From: Telmatactis stephensoni
Lineage: Eukaryota; Cnidaria; Anthozoa; Actiniaria; Isophelliidae
Assembly: GCA_029948255.1 (NCBI GenBank)
Contig: JALIZF010001828.1
Location: 768,001-832,000 of the forward strand
DNA: 64,000 nt
Direction of reading: 5' to 3'
Numbering within the stretch: the stretch's first letter is position 1; each line of letters starts with the position of its first letter. The translations under genes were made by a program, and so were the position numbers. The notes beneath the pieces are model-generated. The model was given only the letters and a program-made list of their open reading frames with translations, ran no database searches and was not told where the DNA came from. Shown in pieces: positions 1-10,180 of the stretch.

Positions 1-1369
1 TTGTTCACTACGTCTTTGATGATGGGTATGGCTGATACTGGTTGTGTAAATCCCATCATTGTGAAGGTGTGTTGGGACATTTTATAATTACCATTTCCAG
101 AGACTGAAAAAAAAAAATAATAGTAACATGAATTTCAAAAACAACAACAACAACTTACTGTAATAATATTTTTTAACATGTAGTGAAGAAGTTGGGCATG
201 TATTTGTACATGTATTTGTACATGTTGATTTGTTACCTTTCAAGAATTAGATTGAATGGGTATGGTATAATATATATTATATATATTTTACATGTTAATG
301 AAAAAAATGGGATAACAGTATTAAACTTAGTAGCTTCATTATTGTCATTATTGTCAAAGTTGGTAAAGTTGTTAAGTTAATTGGGTTTAACTTATTTACT
401 CAATTCTTAACAAATTGCAATATAGAATTTTAAAACATGGCCTAAAATTACCTTCAAATGAGAAACTTTAATGAAATTATGTGAAGGAGTGAATTTTGGC
501 AATACATTTTGCACAAACATTTTGATTGACAAGATTTCACTTTTGTTGTATACTCAAAGCATCAGTTTCATTAATTATAAGATATATTTCTATTGACTCT
601 TAATTTAATCTTAATATAAATTAAAAACTGGACTTTAAAATTATGTCTATTGAACTAACAGTTTGTAAAAGCAATGCAAATGTTCATTTTATTCAATTTT
701 TATAATTTTCGACTTGCTAGTTAATTAATGATAGTTCACAAGTATTGTTTTGTGGCATGATAATTTATTTAAATAGTCAGTTAGGGAGCATTCATTTTTT
801 ACGAGGGGGGTGGGCTGGAGGAATTGCAGGAATCAAATACAAAAAAAATCCCCCACGGTAAGGAATTGAACTATATTGATGACCCACCCCACTTCCAAAT
901 ATGAAAATAGAGTCCCTTGACCTGGTTTAACTTTCAGAAAAACATGACCCACCCCCTTTCATAGAGTAAATTTCTTTTGGCCCACCCCTCAATTCCTTCG
1001 GCCCACCCCCCCTCCTAAAAAATAAATAATCATAAAATTAATAATCATATTCCAACATTTGAATAGACTTACTTGTTTCTCGTGTTTTGCTGTTCCCATT
1101 GTGGATTTTTAAGAAATCTTGATACTGTGGGGTGTCACTTGGTTGCATTTTTTGTGCTGAATACATGTTCATTGAGGAGAAGAATGCTGTCAGTTCATCA
1201 AAAAGACCCATTTGGCGGCCGCCACCTAATGCCATTCGATCTCCGAACTTTTCCCAAGTACAGCTTGTTAATAACATGTCAACACCTTCACACCCTTTGT
1301 CAATGCAGTTTTCTTCAACTTCCTCTAACATCTTTTCAAGCCATCCATGGAAAGCACTCTTGCAATGTC
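1..1369 (-). CDS. DUF3987-like protein, two internal/3' exons, cut by window edge
   Basis: Two minus-strand exons can be paired: 1369-1073 (acceptor ...CATCATAG, donor GTAAGT at 1072-1067) and 103-1 (acceptor ...TTTTCAG), which runs off the window. The phases agree (one base carried over) and both frames are open. The first exon has a stretch around MGLFDELTAFFSSMNMYS, preceded by ALGGGRQ, and a KTRET ending; the second has an FTMMGFTQP stretch. This pattern reminds me of DUF3987-family proteins, which are related to primase/helicase ATPases and are multicopy in cnidarian genomes; that attribution is from memory and tentative. Upstream exons above 1370 were not identified. A G-rich MITE sits in the intron between the two exons. 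It could equally be a decayed mobile copy. The function is unknown. Confidence 0.5.
785..1030. mobile_element. G-rich MITE with imperfect terminal inverted repeats
   Basis: The left end reads CATTCATTTTTTACGAGGGG and the right end, on the other strand, TTATTTATTTTTTAGGAGGG, both running into GGGGTGGGC. The interior alternates poly-C/poly-G-rich blocks (CCCACCCC) and has no ORF. It lies in the intron of the gene at the window start. It belongs to the same general style of G-tract MITE as those at 37.5 and 60.1 kb. No clean target duplication was found. Confidence 0.6.
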
Positions 1370-2644
1370 CTATGATGACAAAGAGATTAATGTGTAACTC
1401 ATATTTAGGAACAATAACAAAAGTGGACATTATTTTATTTTGAAGATTTTAACATTAAGCTTATATACCAGCTGAGACATAAATTTTGAGTTGTTGAGTG
1501 TTTTTGTAGTCAATGACATGTTTTAATAGTACTCACACAGATTGTGTAATTTACCAATTGAGAAATTAAGATAACTGATAGCTCAATAAATAGCCATCCA
1601 CTTTGATTTACTGAGGCACAAAGTTTAAAGAAATTAAGTTAACAATTATTTCAAATTATAACAATTAATCTGTATAATTATGAACCTTCTTAGATTACAG
1701 GCATTATAAGCTTATGAACCATCTAATTTGTTCAATTTTGATTCAAATTCAAATTGGACTAAGAGCACGGAAGAAACACCGGCTGTCTTCGTAGGGTCGA
1801 CCAGTTCATTTGTTACAGTCTAATGGCACAATTCCTCGATTCTCTACAATGTAATTGGGTAGAACCTTGCCTCTGCCAATTGGGTAGCCACGTAGTTTTG
1901 TGATAAAATATGTCATATTGGTGATCAAGTCGACAATCCAATTGAGTTGGGTCTTTGTTGCTGCGCCCAAGCAAGATTTTCCAAAGCTTCTCGAACTTGC
2001 TCCAGATTGGCTCGTGTTGCGATGCGGAAAGGCTGGTCAAACACTTGGTTGTTGTTGCGTGAAGCGTAGTGGTATTGTAGGTCGTTCGTCTTGTTGTTTC
2101 GTAAGATAAATCCAAACGATACATTGAGGGTGAAGACAGTGTTTTGGTTGTCAAATATATCATCCAAATTGTGAATCAGGTCATTAGGTAGCAAGGAATA
2201 CAGACGGAAATTGTAGCGGTCCACCAAGTGGTTATTGCGATGAAAATGTGTCCGAATGTTTTTCCAATTGTTACGGTATTCCTCTGAGTCGCCACGGTTT
2301 TCCAAGCGAACTTGTTCTATATTTGGTGGGTCTTCTTGAAGTGGAAATGGCTGATCTGGTTTCTTTCTTATAGGGTTCTGTGCTTGGGGAAAGGAGAAAT
2401 AAATATACATAAGTATAAAGATAAATATAAAAAATTATGTATATTTCTGTAAAACTGCAAATATTTTATGCACATGAACGAATTTCAAAATTTCAAAATT
2501 TTTTTTTTTTGGTCTCAAGCTTTAACCTTTAGGCTTCAGTCTTTAAGCTTTAGGCTTTCTCAACGACAACGTAAATTGAATTAGCTATATATAACTGAGA
2601 GCCAAAAGATATATAGATATATGAAAATATAGATATATTTCAAA

Positions 2645-2664
2645 GACAGACAGACAGACAGACA
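2645..2664. repeat. (ACAG)n microsatellite
   Basis: Five copies of ACAG in AT-rich sequence within the intron of the zinc-finger/PolB relic. No function suggested. Confidence 0.8.
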
Positions 2665-3928
2665 AAAATATGTTTGATTTGTATGTAATATTAGACAGTA
2701 AAAAAAATCAACATGGCCTGTATTGGGCATAATTAAGCTGTAACAATTTTATATGACTTAAAGTGCATGCTTAATGAAAGACTATCTATTAAAAATCCAG
2801 AGGCCTCATAAACGTATTTTAAATTTTATATAGAATTTAAAGGAAAAACAAACTTTACTTCGTTAAACTGTCTTTGTCAAAGAGGATAATGTAATAAGTG
2901 TATACAGGAAAAAATAATTAATCCATCTCATCAAATTTCATTTTAAAATCACTTTAATTTATTTAGCTGTGCAAGACGACTTTCAGGTTGACTGACGATC
3001 GTGGATTGTTTTATAAGCTTTTAAATATGTCAAATTTCTAATCAATATGCCGGTTTTAATAGTGGTTTTGATTTCACAGTTTTTTAACTTTAAAAGTTAT
3101 ATATTTTTGTCACAAAAGTCAACATTTTCTTCTCTTTTTTTATCGATGAATAAACTCAAGCTAAAAATATAATTCAGTACTACCGAGTTTTGACTGTTAT
3201 GAAAATCAAAATTAAATGATACGTTTTAAGAAATGTATAAATTTTAAGATAAACAATTTAAGGTTTTAAGTTTTGGTTGATGCGACAAAATGAAAAAACT
3301 ATCGATATTTTTATCGATGAAATAGTACATAGAAATCAACTAGAGACTGAGTCTACATTATAAATACTTATACAGAGAAAGTTTTAAAGTTGAACTCGCC
3401 AGAAGCTGATGACTTTTCTGCCTTTCTTTTCTTGTTCGCTTCCCACACATGTTGGTTCAATTGGGGTTTGCTGTCGAAAAGCCCTCCACACTTGTGGCAC
3501 TCCAGTTGGCGGCGTTTTCTATGAAGTTGATTGATGTGGCCAGTCAAAAAGGTTTTCCGCCCAAAGGAGGCTCCACACTCTTCGCAAGTGAACACTCGTT
3601 CGTGCATTCTCTGTTCGTGGTTTCGTTTTGCACCGCTTCTTACGAAGGTTTGGTCGCAGTACGAGCATTTATGGTGTTTTTCGGTCTCCTTATTGTGGGT
3701 CTTCTTGTGCCGTGCCAAATTTTTCTTTAGCGTAAAAACTTTGCCACATGTTTCACACTCATAGGCATTTGCTGATCGTGGTTGTGCTGGTGGAGTGTTT
3801 TCTTTGTTCCCACCTCCAACTTTAACTTCAGGAACATCCTACAAAAAGAAATAAAATAAAATAATAATAATCATTAAAATTAGCAACAAATTAAACAAAA
3901 TGTTTTGAATCAATACTAGTTAACTTAC

Positions 3929-4755
3929 CGTTGACAGTGAAGGTACTTCTTCCATCGGTTCGGCATGGACTACTTCTTGGTTAGAAACGGCACTATTCTA
4001 TAAACAAACAAGTAAAAAAAAAGCGTCACTTAAAATGTTATCTAAACAGGAATACAACCATGTAGATAATATTTACTTCCGATGAAAAAGACGTTAAACT
4101 TGGTATCAGTGGTTGGCGGGCTGAACTAATTTCGGCTTCAACAACAGGGACATCCTTCAAAATAAAATATATATATATTTGATAAGTGCAATTACTGAAT
4201 TAACAAATCAAATAAATATTTAGTTAACATACCATCAGTAATAAAGCTATTTCTTCCATAAATTCATCGATCGATTGTGGCTGGAAATCATGAATAACGG
4301 TATTCTTTAAAACAAACAAGCAAAAAAACGAACATGAGTAAAAATCAAAACAAGACTAAATAACCACAAAGATCATATTTACCTCAGAAGAAAAACTAGA
4401 TGTCAAAGGCATCACTCCAGAAAGGGATTCAACAGGAACATCCTTCAAAATGATTAAAAAACACTTGATAAGTAAAACTTAATGACAAACTCAAACAAAT
4501 GTTTAGTTGACCGTTGGCAGTGTTCATTAATCAATTCATTTTCAATTTGCGGTTGAGAAACACCAACAGTCTTTAAAAAATCAAGGAAAAAAAACAAGCA
4601 TCAGTGACAATTATATCTAAACAAGGAAACAAGCAAGACGCTGAAGGTATAACCAATGGTTTAGCTGCAGCTCCAAAAACATCTTGACCAGGGAAGTCAT
4701 TGTGAGACATAAAGTATTCGAAACTTTCAAAAATTTGTAAATCGGAAAAATCCAT
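3929..4755 (-). repeat. Tandem array of duplicated exon-intron units (two alternating exon types)
   Basis: Short minus-strand exons alternate between two types. Type B begins GATGT(C/T)CCTG (Asp-Val-Pro), at about 4153-4079 and 4443-4384, and again at the start of the zinc-finger exon at 3838. Type A begins AATA(C/G)(C/T)G, at about 3997-3930 and 4304-4233; a diverged one begins ACTGTTGG at about 4571. Each is followed by a similar short AT-rich intron with GTAAATAT or GTAAGTTA/GTATGTTA donors. In the first unit (4573-4700) intron-like sequence matching the other introns (TTTAGATA...) is present but the donor has been lost. This is local duplication of a two-exon module that lengthens an N-terminal, acidic, serine-rich region. 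Confidence 0.6.
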
Positions 4756-5161
4756 GGTTTTAGTAACTATAGTGTAACTCGTATATTATCACGGATAAAC
4801 TGAAACTCGTTTGGATTATTTAAGTCCGCAAGGTAGTTTTGTAGTATTGTTTTGCTGTGACGATAGGAATCCATGTAAAATGGTAATTTCCAGCTACTTA
4901 TCCAAACCAAACAATACAAAGTCATTGTCATTAGAACCCAACTACTATGGTAGTTTATCCATCCAACTTGTTATAACTTCGCAAAACTTTTGTTCTTGAA
5001 AAGGAATCCACGTATAATTTTCGTGAAATGTAAAATTTGGAATCCATGTTAAATGTAAATTGATTAAGCTGAAAAAATATATATCTAAGGGACTTGAGAT
5101 TCAAACAGTTTCAACACATGGTATTCACAGTTTGGTTGACTAATTACAGTTGTTACAGAGA

Positions 5162-5527
5162 ATGGCGCGAAAGATCAAATGCTCAGAAGAAGTGAGAGCC
5201 GTGATGATTGATGAAGTTGAACAAGTGGTTTGCTCAAAACTTAAAAAAATTCTTGGTTACTTGTATGCAGAGATCTGCCAGAGAAAGATATTTGAAGTGT
5301 TTACATGTGAGGGATGTGAGATGAACTGGCCAAGTCAACGTGATCATGAATGCTGCTTGAAAACCGAACACAAAATCTTTGATGGTTTTTATGACAAAAT
5401 CAAGAATAACGTTTCTGTGGTGATGCTAAGATACATTTGTGAACAAAGTGTAAAAGTTGCTGGCATACCAATGTCTTCGGAGTTGACCGACTTTATTAAT
5501 CAACTTCCATCAATGTCATCCCATTGA
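5162..5527 (+). CDS. Small single-exon protein with Cys/His motif, possibly mobile-element cargo
   Basis: An open frame of about 121 residues, preferred start MARKIKCSEEV at 5162 (an in-frame ATG lies 12 bases upstream at 5150). It is predicted soluble and largely helical. The most distinctive feature is a CEGCEMNWPSQRDHECC segment (Cys-x2-Cys ... His-x-Cys-Cys), possibly metal-binding. Similar short CxGC...SQ..H.C proteins occur, as I remember, near Maverick-like PolB genes in cnidarian genomes, which would fit the relic just to the left. The relation is inference. No function can be assigned. It is divergent from the zinc-finger/PolB relic and convergent with the GRF-type gene at 6091-6546. 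Confidence 0.45.
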   Translation: MARKIKCSEEVRAVMIDEVEQVVCSKLKKILGYLYAEICQRKIFEVFTCEGCEMNWPSQRDHECCLKTEHKIFDGFYDKIKNNVSVVMLRYICEQSVKVAGIPMSSELTDFINQLPSMSSH

Positions 5528-6090
5528 GTGGCCGCTTGTGGTTAGAGATGCTTCTTGGAGTTGGAGAAAACAAAAAACTTTATAGACACGCTATGAACAT
5601 CTGTAATTTCATCAAAAACCCATTGGAATTGGATTGGGAATTATTTTTTTGGTTTTTGCAATATTTAAAACAATAGATAAATGATTGTAATTGTTCTATG
5701 ATTTTTTTGTCAATTTTGTTAGTGAATTTGTCTCTGTCTCTGTCTCTGTCTATGTATATATTGGTTTCAAAGTTATACAACACACCTCAAAGGCTTTTTA
5801 TACTTTTTTTAAATATTTTAGCTAGTTCAGACTCTAAACCAACTAAAAACCCATTTGATAATTAGCTTTAATTATTGGTCGGCTTGTTTCAGTTAATTAA
5901 TTGATTTTAAATATCATGAAACTTAAAGAAGTGGGTTATTCGATAAAACTGTTCACATCTATCATTTAAATAAATAAACAATGTTTAAAGTTTAATGTTT
6001 TATTGAAGTACAGAAACACTATAATACAACTCGGATATCATATAAAGTATAAAGTGTTCTTTTCTTATTGTAGTGTCCTTAAACAATTCA

Positions 6091-6546
6091 TCAAGAGAAC
6101 TTTGGCTTCTTTGATTGAATTGCTTTTTCTTCTTGTTGTTTTCTCTTTACAGTAACTGGTAGTGGTGCATCGTACCAATGAAAGAATTTACATGCTATGT
6201 CAGGAATCTTGACATTACAGGAATAAAATAATTTTCCATTGTTCGGTTCAGAAGCACTGATTCCTAGTTTGGCAATAAGATCGTGTTGGCATTTAGGAAA
6301 GTTTCGTCTGTCCGGTGTTTCTTTGAGTTGGTTTTGAATAAATGAAATCTCATTCTTGTTTAGTTTCATGTTGCATCCCATGTCCACTTCTTTCAGAGCT
6401 TCGTCTTTTCCCTTGCTGACTTTCATCTTGTAAATCTGACCCAACGTCTTGAAATCCACTCTGGTTCCACAGGTGAAGAAAGAAATACCATTTTTGTTTT
6501 TAAATGATTTGGCGGGATTTCCACAAAAACATACAAAGTTGTTCAT
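6091..6546 (-). CDS. GRF-type zinc finger protein (151 aa)
   Basis: A single-exon frame starting MNNFVCFCGNPAK and ending KKPKFS. The C-terminal half has the spacing of a GRF zinc finger: KCQHD... at the start, then GKLFYSC, and a CKFFHWYD end (the usual family pattern is a Cys/His near the front, a G-[RK]-x-F-Y-x-C core and a C-x-F-F-x-W end). The N-terminal half repeats a similar but shorter arrangement (CFCGNPAK ... FFTCGT), so it may hold two such modules. GRF fingers bind single-stranded or structured nucleic acid in topoisomerases, APE2 and NEIL3. The C-terminus is lysine-rich (KRKQQEEKAIQSKKPK), suggesting a nuclear signal. It lies beside the Maverick-like relic and may be part of the same ancient element. 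Confidence 0.5.
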   Translation of the reverse strand: MNNFVCFCGNPAKSFKNKNGISFFTCGTRVDFKTLGQIYKMKVSKGKDEALKEVDMGCNMKLNKNEISFIQNQLKETPDRRNFPKCQHDLIAKLGISASEPNNGKLFYSCNVKIPDIACKFFHWYDAPLPVTVKRKQQEEKAIQSKKPKFS

Positions 6547-6654
6547 CGTCTCATTCTTGTCTGAATGATATTGAGTTGTTGGTATTTAAGGTGATTTTTA
6601 CCTGCTCTTTTATATCCATTCCATTCCAATTTAAACCAACCAACCGGTATCCAT

Positions 6655-6872
6655 TAGGGATCCACCAGGATCCATTTGGAATCCATTCGGGATCCATCAG
6701 GATCCATTTGGGATCCATTTGGGATCCATTTGGGATCCATTTGGGATCCATTCGGGGATCCATCTGGGCCAGGATCTATTCATGATCCATTTGGGATCCA
6801 TTTGGGATCCATTCGGGATCCATCAGGATCCATTGGGGATCCATTCGGGATCCATCAGCATCAGGATCCATT
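6655..6872. repeat. GGATCC minisatellite
   Basis: About eighteen copies of an 11-13 base unit based on GGGATCCATTT, with variants GGGATCCATTC and AGGATCCATT. Each unit contains a BamHI site. It is open in several frames and produces spurious ORFs on both strands, which I leave out. Confidence 0.9.
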
Positions 6873-6879
6873 AAAAAAA

Positions 6880-8210
6880 AGGGGCTAATTTCATGCACAC
6901 TCTACTACTAATACGTTACATGTTCAATTGGTATTTTGTGTAAGAATTCATTTACTGAAGATGATTCTTCAGTAGGAAGTGGGAAGTTGAAATGGCAGTG
7001 GAATTCGAGTAATCGTTAGAAAAGCCTTGATTTTGGTTGTCATGCAATACGCCAATTATTGGTACACATATGAAGAAATGGAGATTGATTGAAAGCACAG
7101 CCAGTACACATGGCAGTTAGACCGCTGGTTTGTTTCAACGCGTCTTATCAGTACCAGTACTTAAATTATAAGAGGACAGAAGACAATCAGCTATATTTAA
7201 ATGTTATTTTTCAAAAACTTGGTGCTTTCATTGACTGTTGCATTACGTGTTGAATCATTCTCTAATAGAGGTATGAAATCTGATATACCCTAACTGACAG
7301 TTTACGGTTTACAGTGATTTTTAGATTAGATTACTCATTATATTACTACTAGAACACAGTGTAAACCGTTCAAGCCACAATCTTGGACATAAATGTTAAG
7401 AAAAAAGTGGCATTGTCATGTCCAATTCAAATAGAAGCGATTCCCACTATGATACTGTACGCTTTGTTCCCCCCTACCTCCTGGATCAATGTTGCAGGCT
7501 GACGGAAGCATCTGGGCCCCCAACTGATCAACATTGTGTTGGGCTGGGGGAGGGGAGGGTTGATTTTGGGTCCAAATGTGAGGTAAAGCCCGCATTTCTT
7601 CCAAAACAGGAAAATTCTTAACCCTTTTTGTCCAAGATTGACAGCTGACAGTGTAGGAAAATATAATAACAAAAGTAGTCCGATGAAGGACATCTCGGCT
7701 TAATATTCAAGTTAGAAGATGTAATGATGGTTGTGTTTATATTTCAGTTTAATGTTAAACCATTCTCAAAACAATACAATTTACAAACATGTTTGGCTAT
7801 TTATACCAAAACAAGACAATGGATTAGAACAATACCAATTCTTTGGAAGCCTTAATTCCATTGTTCAATTTAGGTGTCAAAAAAAACATAAAATAGTTCA
7901 AAATGTCTTCAAACAACCACTCAACTGACGAATGAACTGTATGTTATACATTTGCATGTGAGATGTAAGAGCTGCTCTTCTCTTGCAGGTGCACGCTTAA
8001 GGGATAAGCTGGGTCCTCATAGACCATAGTCCTCCTTATGGGTTTGCCTGTGGTTGAAAATGCTTAGTGGTTCAATTCTTTTACGAGTCCTGACTCAACC
8101 AGCATCCCAGCATCATGCCTTTTGCCTACTGAAATGAACAATCAAATAGAGAACAAAATATTGAATTTGCACCAAATTGTAATGAATAATTCAGATATTG
8201 TTTTATAAAT
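6880..8210. other. No gene recognised
   Basis: AT-rich sequence with only short open frames, none with recognisable motifs or splice structure. A G-rich patch at 7530-7560 is unremarkable. Confidence 0.5.
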
Positions 8211-8213
8211 CCA

Positions 8214-8334
8214 AAGCCTGTTTACATGACAGGTGGGTACCACTAGCACTACCTCTTGTTTCATTGAAGACATAAAAGGGTTGTATATGTAGCTCAAGTG
8301 CTAGGGTTGCTCTATCTTCATGTAAACAAGCCCT
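8214..8334. mobile_element. Short MITE, TIR GCCTGTTTACATGA
   Basis: GCCTGTTTACATGA at the left and TCATGTAAACAAGCCC at the right form inverted ends around about 90 bases with weaker internal symmetry. A related end (CTTCATGTAAGCAGCCCC) occurs near 14865, suggesting a dispersed family. There is no coding content. Confidence 0.5.
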
Positions 8335-8448
8335 AAGTGTGAGGGTAATTATATTTACCTACTGGGCCATACAGATTGCCTATCATCCCATTTAGAAGTA
8401 CTACCGACTGGAACTTCATGGCATGTACTCTTTTATGCCCATTTATGA

Positions 8449-9808
8449 ATGAATGAATACTTTATTCAAAACACGAAAGTCTCTTCATACTACATGCTCT
8501 TCCAGAGAGTCGTGTAAATACAAAAATCTAAATCTAATCTACATTAAATATAATGTATTATATTAGCTCATATGAAATGATCACGTTAATGGCGGTCCCG
8601 CGCATTTGAATATATTCATATAGATATTTGCGTGTTATAAATGCATAGCTTTACCTTTTTAGCTTTTTGCCTGCTTTTTATAAAAGAACTAGAATATTAT
8701 ACTATGATAATGCTAACTAAAAAAACTACATGTAGAACAACAAAAACAACAACAACAAATAATAATAATAATAATATGAATTAATTATATAATAAGTTTC
8801 TTAAAAGCATATTAAATTTGATTTGCACTTGCGTTTTCATTAGATAAACTATTCCAGAGAGCAGCCCTTCTATACTGTATACTGTTACGTACAACCTCAG
8901 TATTCGGCCTTGGCATCGAAAATATTGTGTTTTGAATTTCTCGAATTGTGTGTATGGACAACATTTCTATTTATGAAAATTTTAGATAAGTAACTTGGAG
9001 TTGCTCCATTCATAATTTTGAACATCAAAACAGCCAATTGCTTAGATCTTCTTGTTTTAAGATGGCTTCCCAAGCCGTTTCAATACTATCGGCAGATTTG
9101 TGTTTCATAATTTAATGATGTAATTACTCGGGCAGCCCTATTTTGCAACGTTTGAAATTCATTCATCATTCCCTTACCACAAGTTTCCCATACTGTACAT
9201 ACTTAATCGAAATATGGCAAGACAAGAGCACTGTCACCATTGCAAAGAGTGTTCCTTGCGGCAAGAGATGCCTGACTCGTTTTAATACCCCAATGCTCCT
9301 GTTACTATCTTAAAGGTTTTCTATACGATGACCCCAAGTTAACGATCCAATCTCTAATCTCTACTCCAAGATATTTGTAAGTTTTTTCCCTTTTCAACTG
9401 CTGTCGATTCACTTTAATATTAAAATCATGATTGAGTTGCTTTAACTTATGTTTGGTAGCAACTGTCATATATTTGGTTTTGACGACATTTAAACTTAGC
9501 CTATTGGCTATCAGCCATTCGCTTATTCCACAGAGATCATGATTCATTCTTTATTCAAGAGTGTTTTCATCAGAATGTGCTATAGTTAAGCTTGTGTCAT
9601 CTGCATACATACATCTGCATATTCTGGAGTAGAGATCACACGATGGCAAATCATTAATATAAATAATAAAAAATAGTGGCCCTAAGATCGAACCTTGAGG
9701 TATTCCACATTTGATTTTATAGCTATCTGACAGAGCACCATCAACAAACGTTTTTTATTTCCGTTCTGTTAGGTAAGAACTAAACCAGCACAAGCTGGGT
9801 TGATCTAC
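8449..9808 (-). mobile_element. LINE fragment, 3' half of reverse transcriptase and 3' tail (decayed)
   Basis: Reading the minus strand from about 9808, the sequence gives the middle and end of a non-LTR reverse transcriptase: CWFSSYLTER, then KCGIPQGSILGPLFFII, YADD (the catalytic box), then LSLNVVKTKYM and YKYLGVEI. An in-frame TAA lies between the first two motifs and other frame changes follow, so it is dead. The 3' end near 8449-8480 has AATAAAG and a short ATTC repeat tail, as in CR1/L2-like LINEs. It continues directly from the fragment at 14356-14790; the two were separated by the hAT insertion. Confidence 0.85.
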
Positions 9809-10180
9809 TCATGGATGGCGGAAGCAAAAAATTATTGGGGGGGCACTGTGAAAATTGTAAAATTTCGGATTTTTAGCAGCCCCCCCCCCCTATCGCACCC
9901 TGATTTTTCAGTTATTAGACATAAGTACCATTGGCGTGCTAGTGTTTTATTTTATGTTTTTTACATTCCCTCAATGACTAGTAGTTTTTTACAAAATCAT
10001 AAATTTACTAGTTTCATTACTTGCGTCATTACTTTGTTTACAATTTTCCAAATACTATTTCCGGAAACAATACAACTGGATCACTTTATATGGGATAGTT
10101 AAGTGATGCCTGCCCTTCACTAGGAAAGATCGATTTGGAGAAACTCAACGAACAAATTGGTGGCTGTAGGTGGGCAAAAA

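Larger units (their letters stand above)
1741..4755 (-). pseudogene. Broken zinc-finger / PolB-type (Maverick-Polinton-like) gene fragment
   Basis: From right to left: a first exon starting at 4755 (MDFSDLQIF), a series of short exons, a zinc-finger exon 3838-3374 with four C2H2-type units (for example CETCGKVF, CSYCDQTF, CEECGASF, CHKCGGLF), and an exon from 2377 downwards. The donor GTATAAGT (3373-3366) and the acceptor at 2380-2378 join in phase. The last exon resembles the region preceding the exonuclease/polymerase part of PolB-type proteins in cnidarian Maverick-like or adintovirus-like elements (recognition from memory). It is broken: the frame shifts near 1950, an in-frame TGA follows near 1810, and homology ends around 1741, so no polymerase catalytic motifs remain. 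I read it as a truncated, inactive relic. The zinc-finger part alone could still be expressed. Confidence 0.55.

Noticed and set aside
4811..4999. 62-residue plus-strand frame between the zinc-finger relic and the 5162 gene
   Set aside because: No motif, no neighbour support; the length is expected by chance in AT-rich DNA.
6504..6888. Overlapping open frames on both strands through the GGATCC repeat
   Set aside because: They are products of the tandem repeat (unit near a multiple of three) and encode only repeated Asp-Pro-Phe-Gly type words.
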